Below the pieces are notes generated by a model. It searched no databases. It was not told the origin of the DNA and saw only the letters and a list, made by a program, of their open reading frames with translations. Shown here piece after piece: positions 9,740 through 20,023 of a stretch of DNA of 64,000 nucleotides; positions within the stretch are counted from its first letter, which is position 1, and every line of letters starts with the position of its first letter. The translations under genes were made by a program, and so were the position numbers. Source of the stretch: REEB95 sp963762425 (lineage in GTDB: Bacteria > Pseudomonadota > Alphaproteobacteria > ATCC43930 > CGMCC-115725); NCBI GenBank assembly GCA_963762425.1, contig CAVXKY010000009.1, positions 1 to 64,000 of the forward strand. The letters run 5' to 3'.

Positions 9740-10497
9740 GCCTTTCAATTCCCATCCGGTTGCGCGTCCTGCTCCTGGCGTTGGCGCTCGCCGTCGTAGC
9801 ATTCGCTCCGCATGCAAGCGCCCAATCCGCCTTCACCCCGGCGCAGCAACAGGAGCTGCAAAAGCTCATCCACGACTACCTGCAAAACCACCCCGAGGCG
9901 GTGATCGAAGCGTTGAAGGCGGAGAAGCAGAAAGAAGACGCGGCCACCGCCGCAAACCAGCGCAAGGCGATCGCGCAAAATCGCACGGCGTTGCTGTCGG
10001 ATCCGGATTCCGTGGTCGGCGGCAATCCCAAGGGTGACGTGACCTTGGTCGAGTTCTTCGATTACCGCTGTCCCTATTGCAAGCAGATGGAACCGACGAT
10101 GCAGGCGCTCCTCAAGGAGGACGGCAAGCTGCGCATCGTCTACAAGGAATTCCCGATCCTGGGGCCGGTTTCGGTTTTCGCCTCGCGCGTGGCCATCGCG
10201 GCGCGCAAGCAGGGCAAATACGAGGAATTCCGCAGCCAGATGATCTCGCTCAAGGGCAATATCGATCAGGATGCGGTGATGAAGACCGCGGCGTCATCCG
10301 GCCTCGATCTCGACAAGCTCAAGACCGACATGGCCGCGCCGGAGGTGGACAAGATCATCCAGCGCAATTACGCGCTCGCCCAAACCCTCGGCATCGACGG
10401 CACGCCAGGCTTCGTGGTCGGCAATACGATCAACGATGGCGCGACCGATCTCGACGGGCTGCGCAAGATGATCACGGCGGCCAGGAAGGGCGGCTAG
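9736..10497 (+). CDS. DsbA-family thiol-disulfide oxidoreductase
   Basis: Secreted thioredoxin-fold protein that probably forms or isomerises disulfides in the periplasm. 253 residues. The signal peptide ends around HASAQS. A charged helical N-terminal segment (about 35-80) resembles the ScsC/Com1-type N-terminal domain. The active site is CPYC at 112-115 in FDYRCPYCKQMEPTMQ, and the cis-Pro loop is GTPGFVVG. It starts inside the stop of the M48 protease (ATGA), so the pair form a periplasmic protein-quality operon. Confidence 0.92.
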   Translation: MSLSIPIRLRVLLLALALAVVAFAPHASAQSAFTPAQQQELQKLIHDYLQNHPEAVIEALKAEKQKEDAATAANQRKAIAQNRTALLSDPDSVVGGNPKGDVTLVEFFDYRCPYCKQMEPTMQALLKEDGKLRIVYKEFPILGPVSVFASRVAIAARKQGKYEEFRSQMISLKGNIDQDAVMKTAASSGLDLDKLKTDMAAPEVDKIIQRNYALAQTLGIDGTPGFVVGNTINDGATDLDGLRKMITAARKGG

Positions 10498-11197
10498 CTA
10501 GGAAACGGTCTCCGGCCCGGCGGGCTCGGCCAGGTCGGGTTCGTCGATGCGCGCCGAATTGACCCGCTTGCTCACTGGATAATAACGCAAGAGATCGTCC
10601 GCCGCCGGCGCCAACAGCTGTTTCAGGCCTTCGGGCCGCGCGTCGGGATCGAGCCAGTCCGCGTAATGCGTCTCGGGCAGGATCACCGGCATGCGCGGGT
10701 GGAGCGGGCGCAGCAGTGAATTCGCCTCGGTGGTGATGATGGTGAAGCTGTCGATCGAAGGGGATTCCTTGCCGCCCGCCTTCGGCGTCCAGCGCTCCCA
10801 CAGCCCGGCGAAGGCGAAAACGCCGCCGTCGCGGCGTGAAATGAGATAAGCCTGCTTGCCCTCGCCCTCGCCCGCCCATTCATAGAAACCGTCGGCCGGC
10901 ACCAGGCATCGGCGCTTGCGGAATGCGGCGGCGAAGGCCGGTTTCTCGTCCAGGGTTTCGGCGCGCGCATTGATCAGCGAAGAGGCGATCTTGCCGTCCT
11001 TGGCCCAGGACGGGATCAGGCCCCAGCGCAGGTTTTGCAGCGTGCGCTCGCCCTTGGGTTCGCGGCGCTGGCGCAACACCGGCACTTCCTGGGTCGGCGC
11101 GATGTTATAGCGCGGCGCCAGATTGGGCTGCTCGACGAAGCCCAAGGCCTGCTCTCAGCTCCGCTTCCGGCGTGGACAGCTTGAAGCGCCCGCACAT
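10498..11197 (-). pseudogene. yedK: SRAP-domain protein (YedK/HMCES family), N-terminus out of frame
   Basis: SRAP proteins cross-link to abasic sites in single-stranded DNA through Cys2. The main frame (10498-11145) has the family blocks RYNIAPTQ, RWGLIPSWAKD, INARAET, CLVPADGFYEW and HPRMPVIL. It lacks the required N-terminus, because its only start is a TTG at 11145. The correct start ATG TGC GGG CGC TTC (MCGRF, with Cys2) is at 11197 but one base out of frame. It reads MCGRFKLSTPEAELRAG and should join LGFVEQPNLAPRYN. A single-base shift between about 11146 and 11160 breaks the gene. Either sequence error or a recent mutation; as read, the protein would have no catalytic Cys. It ends directly at the stop of the DsbA-like gene (convergent). 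Confidence 0.88.
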
Positions 11198-11321
11198 GCG
11201 TTTCTACCCCCGCTCCCCCATTTGAAGAATGGGCGGAAAATGGGCCAAAAAGGGATTGGTCGTATCAATTCCCTGCCTCTATCTTAGCGCTCCAACCCTT
11301 TCAGGACAGAGCCTCCTCCGC

Positions 11322-13651
11322 ATGGGACAGTTCGGCATGGGTCAATCGGTGCGGCGCACCGAAGACCCGCGTTTCATCACCGGCCATGGCCGTTATACCG
11401 ACGACGTGAGCTTGCCGCGCCAAGCCGTGGGATACGTGCTGCGCTCGCCGCACGCCCATGCCCGCATCCGCAAGATCGACACCACGGCGGCGATCCAGGC
11501 ACAAGGAGTCCTCGGCGTGTTCACCGCCGCCGATCTCGCCAAGGACGGCATCGGCCGCATCCCCTGCGTCGTGCCGTTGAAGAACCGCGACGGCAGCCCG
11601 GTCGTGCTGGTCGAGCATCCGTTGCTGGCGGAAGGCAAGGCGCGGCACGTCGGCGACGGCATCGCCTTCATCGTCGCCGAGACATTATCCGAGGCCAAGG
11701 ACGCGGCCGAGTTGATCGATGTGGATTACGAAGCCCTGCCGGCCGCGGTGGAAACGTCCGCCGCCAACGCGCCCGGACAGCCGCTGGTGTGGGACGAAAT
11801 TCCGGGCAATCTCTGTTTCGATTGGGAAAGCGGCGACCGCAAGGCCGTCGAGGCGGGCTTCGCCAAGGCCAAGCACGTGGTCGCGCTCACCCTGATCAAC
11901 AACCGCCTGGTCGCCAATTCGATGGAGCCGCGCGGCGCGCTGGGATTTTACGATCCGGGCGAGGCGCGTTTCATGCTCACCACCTCGACCCAGGGCTCGC
12001 ACGTCATCCGCCGGCTGCTGGCCGCGAACATCTTCAAGCTGCCGGAGAACCGCTTCCGCGTGGTGACGCCCGATGTGGGCGGCGGTTTCGGCATGAAGCT
12101 GTTCCTCTATCCCGAGCAGGGGCTGGTGCTGTACGCCTCGCGCAAACTGGGGCGCCCGGTCAAATGGACCGGCGAGCGCGGCGAATCTTTTCTCACCGAC
12201 GCGCATGGCCGCGACAACGTCACCAGCGCGCGGCTCGCGCTCGACGGCGATCTCAACTTCCTCGCGCTCGAGGTCGAGACCACCGCCAATCTCGGCGCCT
12301 ATCTCTCGAATTTCGGCACCTTCATACCGACCATGGCCGGCACCGCGATGCTCGCGGGCTGCTACCGCACGCCGGCCGCAATCGTGCGCGTCAAGGGCGT
12401 CTTCACCAACACCGTGCCGGTCGACGCCTATCGCGGCGCCGGGCGGCCCGAGGCCAACTACGTCATCGAGCGTTTGGTCGACCACGCCGCGCGCCAATTG
12501 AAGGTTTCTCCCGCTGAGTTGCGCCGGCGCAATTTCATCCCGCCCGCCGCCATGCCCTACAAGACCGCCTTGGGTTTGAGCTACGACAGCGGCGATTTCG
12601 CCAAGAACATGGACGACGCGCTCAAGACCGCCGACTTCGCCGGCTTCCCCGCGCGCCGCGCGAAAGCGAAAGCGCGCGGGCGGCTGCTGGGATTCGGCAT
12701 CGCCACCTATATCGAGCAATGCGGCGGCGGTTTCGACGAGGCGGCGGAGATACGTTTCGATTCGAGCGGCGCCGTCACCGTCATCGTCGGCTCGCAATCC
12801 TCCGGCCAGGGTCACCAGACCGCCTATGCCCAGCTGGCCGCCGACGGGCTCGGCATTCCGTTCGATCGCGTGCGCGTGCATCAGGGCGATACCGACGTCG
12901 TCGGCTTCGGCCGCGGCACCGGCGGCTCGCGTTCGCTGCCGGTGGGCGGCGTCGCGGTCACGATGGCGGTGCGGCGCATCATCGACAAGGGCAAGAAAAT
13001 CGCCGCTCACCGGCTGGAAGCCGCCGAGGCCGATCTCGAATTCGCCGAGGGATTCTATGTCGTGGCCGGAACCGACAAGCGCATCGCCATGACCGAGGTG
13101 GCGCAGGCGGCGTTCAACCCGCTGCTGCTGCCGCCCGGTTTCGAGCCCGGCTTCGACGAAACCGCCCATTTCCTGCCCGCCGCGCACACCTTTCCCAATG
13201 GCTGCCATGCCTGCGAGATCGAGATCGATCCCGAGACCGGCGCAACCCGCATCGCGCGTTATGTCGTGGTCGACGATTTCGGCAACGTGGTGAACCCGAT
13301 GCTGCTGGAAGGCCAGGTGCATGGCGGCGTGGGCCAGGGCGTGGGCCAGGCGCTGGTCGAGCATTGCGTTTACGACGGCGCCAGCGGCCAGCTGCTTTCC
13401 GGCTCCTTCATGGATTACGCCATGCCGCGCGCCAACGATATTCCGCCGATCGAATTCGCCGTCAACGTCGTGCCCTGCACCACCAATCCGCTGGGCGTGA
13501 AGGGCGCGGGCGAGGCCGGCGCCATCGGCGCGCCGCCCGCCGTCATCAATGCGATGGTCGACGCGCTGGCCGAGCTGGGCGTGGGATCGATCGACATGCC
13601 GGCGACGCCGCAAAACGTGTGGCGCGCCATCAATCAGGCGGGCGCAAAGCG

Positions 13652-13655
<4 letters not shown>
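11322..13655 (+). CDS. Xanthine dehydrogenase-family molybdopterin-binding subunit (CoxL-like)
   Basis: Large, molybdenum-cofactor subunit of a molybdenum hydroxylase, 777 residues from the ATG at 11322 (MGQFGMGQSVRRTEDPRFITG). The frame opens farther upstream, but this start matches family N-termini. The active-site loop reads AYRGAGRPE, as in xanthine dehydrogenases and form II 'CoxL-like' proteins, not the AYRCSFR of true CO dehydrogenase. So I do not call it CO dehydrogenase. GVKGAGEAGAIGAP carries the catalytic Glu. No CoxM (FAD) or CoxS (2Fe-2S) partner is adjacent, so the small subunits must be elsewhere. Its stop overlaps cysQ (ATGA). Confidence 0.9.
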
Positions 13656-14421
<766 letters not shown>

Positions 14422-14425
<4 letters not shown>

Positions 14426-15367
14426 CCGAATATCTTCCGTCCTCCGCGCTCGACCGCGCGGCCGCTCTCTTGCGCCAAGGCGAGCTGGTCGCCTTCCCGA
14501 CCGAGACGGTCTATGGCCTGGGCGGAGACGCCACCAGCGAGGCGCGCGGTGGCCGCGATCTTCGCCGCCAAGGAACGGCCGCAATTCAATCCGCTGATCG
14601 TGCACGTGCCCGATCTCGCCGCGGCCGAGAAACTCGCTTCGTTCGATGGAAGGGCACGAAGCCTCGCGCGGAAATTCTGGCCGGGGCCGCTGACCCTGGT
14701 CTTGAAGCGCGCGCCGGATTGCCCGGTGGCGTTGTTGGCGTGCGCCGGGCTCGACACGCTGGCGCTGCGCGTGCCGGCGCATCCGCTCGCGCAAAAGCTG
14801 CTGCGCGAAGCGGGACTGCCGCTGGCGGCGCCGAGCGCCAACCGCTCGGGCCATGTCAGCCCGACGACAGCCGCGCATGTGATGGAGGAACTCGGCGGCC
14901 GCATCGCCGCATTGCTCGATGGCGGTCCCTGCCCGATCGGAATCGAATCCACCATTATCGATCTCAGCGGCGGCGAGCCGATGCTGCTGCGGCCCGGCGG
15001 CGCGGGGTTGGAGGAATTGGAGGAAATCCTCGGCCCCATCGCCCGCGCGCAAGGAGGCGCCGAGATTCGCGCCCCCGGCATGCTGGAGCGGCATTACGCC
15101 CCGTCCCTGCCCTTGCGCTTGAACGCGGCCGGCGTGGCCAAGACCGAGGCGCTGATCGCCTTCGGGCCGAAACCGTTGCCGGGCGCGGCGCGTTATATTT
15201 CGCTCAGTCCCACCGGCGATCTTCAGGAGGCTGCTTCCCGGCTGTTCGCCGCCTTGCGCACGCTCGACAATCCCGCATTCTCGGCCATCGCCGTCATGCC
15301 CATTCCCGAGCGGGGCCTGGGCCTGGCCATCAACGACCGGCTTGCCCGCGCGGCGCGGGGGCGATAG
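14422..15367 (+). pseudogene. sua5: L-threonylcarbamoyladenylate synthase, frameshifted
   Basis: Makes threonylcarbamoyl-AMP for the universal t6A37 modification of ANN-decoding tRNAs. It starts with GTG at 14422 (GTGA overlap with cysQ) and reads VTEYLPSSALDRAA...FPTETVYGLGGDATSE. It then shifts frame in a GCGCGC run at about 14541-14549 and continues as RAVAAIFAAKERPQFNPLIVHV to the stop at 15367. The YrdC domain is followed by the Sua5 C-terminal domain (HYAPSLPLRL onward). The function is essential in most bacteria, so a loss or gain of 1-2 bases from sequencing in the GC repeat is the most likely explanation. As read, the gene is broken. Confidence 0.9.
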
Positions 15368-15377
15368 GGCTTAAGGC

Positions 15378-16814
15378 ATGGACGTGTCGGAAAAGACCCG
15401 GATCGAGGAGACGCTCGCCCGCCTCAAGGGGCTCTTGGGCGAAAAGGGCGCGATCGCCGATCCCGCCGGCATGGCGCCTTATCTCGCCGAGCAACGCGAG
15501 CTGTACCAAAGCAACGCGCGGCTGGTGCTGCGCCCGGCCTCGACCCGGGAAGTGGCCGAGGCGGTGAAGCTCTGCGCCGAAGCATCCATCCCGATCTATC
15601 CCCAGGGCGGCAATACCGGCCTCGTCGGCGGCGCGGTATCGACCCCGGACGGCGTGCTGCTGAATCTCGGGCGTTTGAACCGGGTGCGCGAAATCGATCC
15701 GATCAACTTCACCATCACCGCCGAGGCGGGCTGCGTGCTGGCCGACATCCAACGCGCGGCCGAACAGGCCGACCGGCTCTTCCCCTTGAGCCTCGGCGCC
15801 GAAGGCTCGTGCCAGATCGGCGGCAATCTTTCGACCAATGCCGGCGGCATCGCCGTGCTGCGTTACGGCAACATGCGCGAATTGACCCTGGGCCTCGAAG
15901 TGGTGCTGCCCGACGGCAGGGTTTGGAACGGGCTGCGGGGTTTGCGCAAGAACAACACCGGCTACGATTTGAAGCAGCTGTTCATCGGCGGCGAGGGCAC
16001 GCTCGGCATCATCACCGCCGCGACGCTCAAGCTCTTTCCCCGGCCGCGCGAGGTCGAAACCGCGTTTCTGGGCTTGAAGCGCATCGAGGACGTGATGCAG
16101 CTTTTCGCCCGCGCCCGGGCCGCGAGCGGCGATCAGTTGACGGGGTTCGAACTGGTGCCGCGCATCGGCATCGACAACGCGCTGAAGCACGGCGTCAATC
16201 TGCGCGATCCGCTCAAGACCCGGCACGACTGGTACGTGCTGCTGGAAGTGTCCTCGAGCCAGAAGGACAGCGGATTGCGCGGCGCGCTCGAGGATCTGCT
16301 GGCGCAGGCCATGGAATCCTCGCTGGTGCAGGACGGCGTCATATCCTCCAGCGAGGCGCAACGCAACGAGCTGTGGCGCATCCGGGCATCCCTGGCCGAA
16401 CTGCAAGGCGCGCTCGGCGGCAGCATCAAGCACGACGTCTCCGTGCCGGTGAGCCGCGTCGCCGATTTCATCCTCAAGGCCAACGCCGCCGTGAGCGCGA
16501 GACTGCCCGGCATCCGCCCCTATCCCTTCGGCCATGTCGGCGACGGCAACATCCACTACAACCTGTCGCAGCCGGCGGGCGCCGACAAGGCCGTGTTCCT
16601 CAAGCGCTGGGCCGAGTTCAACCGCATCGTCCACGACATCGTGGTCGAGATGGGCGGCTCGATCAGCGCCGAGCACGGCATCGGTCTGGTCAAAATCGGC
16701 GAGCTCGAGCACTATGCCCAGAAGCTGGAGCTTGAATTGATGCACCGGATCAAGACCGCGTTCGACCCCCAGGGAATCATGAATCCGGGAAAACTGCTGA
16801 ATCCAGCGCCATGA
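15378..16814 (+). CDS. FAD-binding oxidase/dehydrogenase (GlcD/D-2-hydroxyacid dehydrogenase type)
   Basis: 478-residue flavoprotein of the FAD-linked oxidase (vanillyl-alcohol oxidase fold) superfamily. It probably oxidises a D-2-hydroxy acid such as D-lactate or D-2-hydroxyglutarate. The FAD-binding PCMH domain has PQGGNTGLVGGAV (about 75) and GEGTLGIITAATLKLFPRP (about 210). The C-terminal FAD-oxidase domain has HVGDGNIHYNLSQP (about 385) and the GlcD signature SAEHGIGLVK. The ATG at 15378 is 10 bp after sua5, and the stop overlaps the acyl-CoA dehydrogenase start (ATGA). The exact substrate cannot be set from sequence. Confidence 0.9.
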   Translation: MDVSEKTRIEETLARLKGLLGEKGAIADPAGMAPYLAEQRELYQSNARLVLRPASTREVAEAVKLCAEASIPIYPQGGNTGLVGGAVSTPDGVLLNLGRLNRVREIDPINFTITAEAGCVLADIQRAAEQADRLFPLSLGAEGSCQIGGNLSTNAGGIAVLRYGNMRELTLGLEVVLPDGRVWNGLRGLRKNNTGYDLKQLFIGGEGTLGIITAATLKLFPRPREVETAFLGLKRIEDVMQLFARARAASGDQLTGFELVPRIGIDNALKHGVNLRDPLKTRHDWYVLLEVSSSQKDSGLRGALEDLLAQAMESSLVQDGVISSSEAQRNELWRIRASLAELQGALGGSIKHDVSVPVSRVADFILKANAAVSARLPGIRPYPFGHVGDGNIHYNLSQPAGADKAVFLKRWAEFNRIVHDIVVEMGGSISAEHGIGLVKIGELEHYAQKLELELMHRIKTAFDPQGIMNPGKLLNPAP

Positions 16815-18586
16815 GCGAATACGCGGCACCCCTGCATGAGATGCGTTTTGTCCTCGACGAGATCGCGGGCCTGCCGGAAATAGCCTTGCTGCCCGGCTGC
16901 GCGGGCGCGTCGGCCGACACGGTCGGCGCCGTGCTGGAGGAAGCCGCCAAATTCGCCGGCAAGGTCCTGTCGCCCTTGAATCGCAGCGGCGACATCGAGA
17001 AAAGCCGGCTCGAAAACGGCGTGGTGCGCAGCCCGAAGGGTTTCAAGGAAGCGTATCAGGGCTTTACCGCGGGCGGCTGGACCGGGCTGACGGCGCCGCC
17101 CGAATATGGCGGCCATGGATTGCCGGCCGCGCTCGCCACCGCCGTGTTCGAAATGTGGAACGCGGCCAATCTGTCCTTTGCGCTTTGCCCGATGCTGGCG
17201 ATCTCGGCGATCGAGCTGCTGGCCTTGCTAGGCAACGCCGAGCAGAAGCGGATTTACCTGCCCAAGCTGGTTTCCGGCGAATGGACCGGGACCATGAACC
17301 TGACCGAGCCGCAGGCCGGTTCCGATCTGGGCGCGCTGCGCACGCGCGCGGTGAAGGAAGGCGACCACTATCGCATCACCGGACAGAAGATCTTCATCAC
17401 CTGGGGCGAGCACGACATGGCCGCCAACATCGTGCACCTGGTGCTGGCGCGGCTGCCCGACGCCCCGCCCGGCAGCAAAGGCATCTCGCTGTTCCTGGTT
17501 CCCAAATTCCTGCCGTTGGCGGACGGCAGCCCGGGTCCGCGCAACGATCTGCGCTGCCTCAGGCTCGAGGACAAGCTCGGCATCCATGGCAGCCCGACCT
17601 GCGTCATGTCCTATGGCGACAATGGCGGCGCGGTGGGATACCTGGTGGGAAATGAGAATCGCGGCCTCGAAGGCATGTTCATCATGATGAACAACGCGCG
17701 GCTCCATGTCGGGCTCGAAGGCGTGGCCATCGCCGAGCGCGCCATGCAACGCGCCCGCGCCTATGCCGGCGAGCGCGTGCAGGGCCGGCCGGTGACCGCC
17801 AAGGACGGCGAGAAGCCGCCGATCCTGCATCATCCCGACGTGCGGCGCATGCTGCTCTCCATGCGGTCTGCCACCGAGGCGGCGCGCGCCTTGACTTATT
17901 ACGCCGCCGGCCAGGCCGACCGCGCGCGGCACCACCCCGATGCGATGAAGCGCGATGCTTCGCAGGCGCGGCTCGACCTGCTGATGCCGGTGGTCAAGGC
18001 GTGGAGCACCGATCTGGGCGTGGAGGTGGCGTCGACCGGCATCCAGATCCATGGCGGCATGGGTTTCATCGAGGAAACCGGCGCGGCGCAGCATCTGCGC
18101 GACGCGCGCATCGCGCCGATCTATGAGGGCACCAACGGCATCCAGGCCAATGACCTGGTCGGACGCAAGCTTGTCCGCGACCAGGGCGCGGCGGCGCAAG
18201 AGCTCGTCGCCGACATGCGCAAAACCCTCCAGCGCCTCGACGGCGAAAAAGCGATATCGGCGCCGCTCGCGCAAGGCATCGACGCGCTGGAAAAGGCGGA
18301 CCGGTATCTGATCGAAACTTACCCCCGGGATCCGGGCCGCGCGCTGGCCGGAGCCGAGCCTTATCTCAGGCTGCTCGGCACCGTGGCGGGCGGCTGGCTG
18401 CTGGCCGAAGGCGTGCTGGCGGCTTCGCGGCGGCTCGCGGCGCGCGAGGGCGACGCCAAGTTCCTCAAGGCCAAGTGTGCGACGGCGCGATTCTATGCCG
18501 AGCATCGCCTGGCGCTGGCGCCGGCGCTGCTGCCCGCGGTGACGGGCGGCGGCACGGTGATGGAATTCGAGCTGGACCTGCTTTAG
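16811..18586 (+). CDS. Acyl-CoA dehydrogenase (long ~590-residue subfamily)
   Basis: FAD-dependent alpha,beta-dehydrogenation of an acyl-CoA thioester. 591 residues. There is a short extra N-terminal domain (EYAAPLHEMRFVLDEIAGLPE). The core follows with MNLTEPQAGSDLGALRT and QKIFITWGEHD, then GGMGFIEETGAAQHLRDARIAPIYEGTNGIQ-type catalytic and flavin-contact segments split over about 410-450. A C-terminal extra helical domain follows. This architecture is shared with DmdC-like (3-methylmercaptopropionyl-CoA) dehydrogenases. The true substrate may be a branched or modified acyl-CoA. It is coupled to the FAD oxidase (ATGA) and converges with pmtA, overlapping it by 4 bp at the stops. Confidence 0.92.
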   Translation: MSEYAAPLHEMRFVLDEIAGLPEIALLPGCAGASADTVGAVLEEAAKFAGKVLSPLNRSGDIEKSRLENGVVRSPKGFKEAYQGFTAGGWTGLTAPPEYGGHGLPAALATAVFEMWNAANLSFALCPMLAISAIELLALLGNAEQKRIYLPKLVSGEWTGTMNLTEPQAGSDLGALRTRAVKEGDHYRITGQKIFITWGEHDMAANIVHLVLARLPDAPPGSKGISLFLVPKFLPLADGSPGPRNDLRCLRLEDKLGIHGSPTCVMSYGDNGGAVGYLVGNENRGLEGMFIMMNNARLHVGLEGVAIAERAMQRARAYAGERVQGRPVTAKDGEKPPILHHPDVRRMLLSMRSATEAARALTYYAAGQADRARHHPDAMKRDASQARLDLLMPVVKAWSTDLGVEVASTGIQIHGGMGFIEETGAAQHLRDARIAPIYEGTNGIQANDLVGRKLVRDQGAAAQELVADMRKTLQRLDGEKAISAPLAQGIDALEKADRYLIETYPRDPGRALAGAEPYLRLLGTVAGGWLLAEGVLAASRRLAAREGDAKFLKAKCATARFYAEHRLALAPALLPAVTGGGTVMEFELDLL

Positions 18587-19224
18587 GACCCGACGCCGAC
18601 GGCCGGCTTGGCGTTGACGCAACGCAGCAGACGCCAATAGCCGAACAGATTGCTCGGCCGGATTTCGCGCACCGATAGCGCGCTCGCCATCAGGAAATCG
18701 TCCAGCGGGAAATCGGCGTGGAAGCCGATCTTGCCGGCCAAGGGCGCGAGTATCTTTTCCACCGTGTGCATCACCGGATTCTCGCTGGTGAAGTGATTGA
18801 CGATGACGATGGTGCCGCCGGGGCGGCAGACGCGGCGCATTTCGGCGGCGAAGCGGGCGGGATCGGGCACGACCGAAGCCACATAGAGGGCCAGCACCGC
18901 ATCGAAGCTGCTGTCGGCGAAGCTCATGTCCTCCGCGTCCATCTCGAGCAGCGCCTTGACCTGCTTCAGGCTCTTGCGCTGGACGCGCTGTTTCGCCTTG
19001 GCCAGCATCTCGACCGAAACGTCGATGCCGGTGACTTCGGCGTCGGTGCGGAAATACGGCAATGACAGGCCGGTGCCGACGCCGACCTCGAGGATGCGTT
19101 GTCCCGGCTGATCGTTGGCGAAGCGCACCGCCGCCTTGCGGCCGGGATGAAAGATCGGCCCAAATACGAAGTCATAAGACCCCGAAAACAGCCGGTAGGT
19201 CTTCAGTGTGTCTTGCAAGTCCAT
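18583..19224 (-). CDS. pmtA: Class I SAM methyltransferase, PmtA-like phosphatidylethanolamine N-methyltransferase
   Basis: 213 residues. The SAM-binding motif I is ILEVGVGTGLSLPYF (about 43) and the following acidic residue is in VTGIDVSVEMLAKA. The N-terminal YRLFSGSYDFVFGPIFHPGR is characteristic of the Rhodobacter-type PmtA that methylates phosphatidylethanolamine toward phosphatidylcholine. The reaction is inferred from family resemblance. A related role in quinone or other small-molecule methylation is possible. It lies tail-to-tail with the acyl-CoA dehydrogenase gene. Confidence 0.82.
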   Translation of the reverse strand: MDLQDTLKTYRLFSGSYDFVFGPIFHPGRKAAVRFANDQPGQRILEVGVGTGLSLPYFRTDAEVTGIDVSVEMLAKAKQRVQRKSLKQVKALLEMDAEDMSFADSSFDAVLALYVASVVPDPARFAAEMRRVCRPGGTIVIVNHFTSENPVMHTVEKILAPLAGKIGFHADFPLDDFLMASALSVREIRPSNLFGYWRLLRCVNAKPAVGVGS

Positions 19225-19299
19225 GGAGCCCGCCCCTTGCCGCGCATTCTACCACACCAAAGGGCCGGGCGCGCCAGCCCTATCGGCCGCGGAAACGGC

Positions 19300-19833
19300 T
19301 CAGACCAGGGTGACCCGCTCGGCCTCAAGGCCCTTGCGGCCCTCGACCACATCGGCCTGAACGCGTTGCCCAGGCTCGAGTGCTTCCAATCCGCTGCGGC
19401 GAAGCGCCGTGATGTGCACGAAGATGTCCTTGCCGCCGCCTTCGGGCGAGATGAAACCATAGCCCTTGTCCGGCTCGAACCATTTGACCGCGCCTTGCAT
19501 GGTCTGCGCCGGGCCGCGCGGCTGCGTGCCGGGGCCGCGGCCGCTGCCAGGCGGCGCGGCGGTGCTGTTGTCGATGTTGAGGACGTTCACCACCAAGGGC
19601 CCCTTGGCGCCGGCTCCCACCTCGCAGGTGATCGAGGCGCCCTCGCGGACATCCTCGTAGCCGGCGCGGCGCAGAATCGCCATCGGCAGGAAAGCGTCGG
19701 CGGTTCCGTCCGACATGGCGACGAAGCCGAAACCCTTCGATGAATTGAACCACTTCACCTTGGCCTCGACGCGGCGGCCACTCGGGGCATCCTCGGTGCG
19801 GAAAAAATCAGGACGGCGGTCACGGTCAAACAT
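19300..19833 (-). CDS. Cold-shock protein with two CSD domains
   Basis: RNA-binding cold-shock protein with two OB-fold cold-shock domains, a common alphaproteobacterial arrangement. The N-terminal domain carries KWFNSSKGFGFV and the C-terminal one KWFEPDKGYGFI plus DIFVHITALRRSG. Only the second has the complete RNP1/RNP2 set; the first is divergent in RNP2 (DAFLPMAILRRAG). A Gly/Pro-rich linker joins them. The frame opens with a TTG at 19857, but the ATG at 19833 (MFDRDRRPDFF) is favoured, giving 177 residues. GGGGAGG lies about 14 bases upstream, rather far. The upstream A/T-rich stretch (19860-19930) probably holds the promoter. Confidence 0.92.
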   Translation of the reverse strand: MFDRDRRPDFFRTEDAPSGRRVEAKVKWFNSSKGFGFVAMSDGTADAFLPMAILRRAGYEDVREGASITCEVGAGAKGPLVVNVLNIDNSTAAPPGSGRGPGTQPRGPAQTMQGAVKWFEPDKGYGFISPEGGGKDIFVHITALRRSGLEALEPGQRVQADVVEGRKGLEAERVTLV

Positions 19834-20023
19834 GGGCGTTCTACTAACCTCCCCCAATCAAACTGAATTATATTTTAAGAATAGCGCGAATCGGCATACC
19901 CCGCCAGGGTAGACGAGTCGCGTCATATTTTGCAGCGCAGCAACGGCTAAGCCGCGACCCGGAAACGCCGCCCCGGGCTTCGCGCCAAAAGCCGTTTAAG
20001 CCGTTCTCGCAGCCGCGGCCGTT

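Noticed and set aside
11685..13613. 642-codon minus-strand frame opposite the CoxL-like gene
   Set aside because: Antisense of a strong coding region; no motifs.
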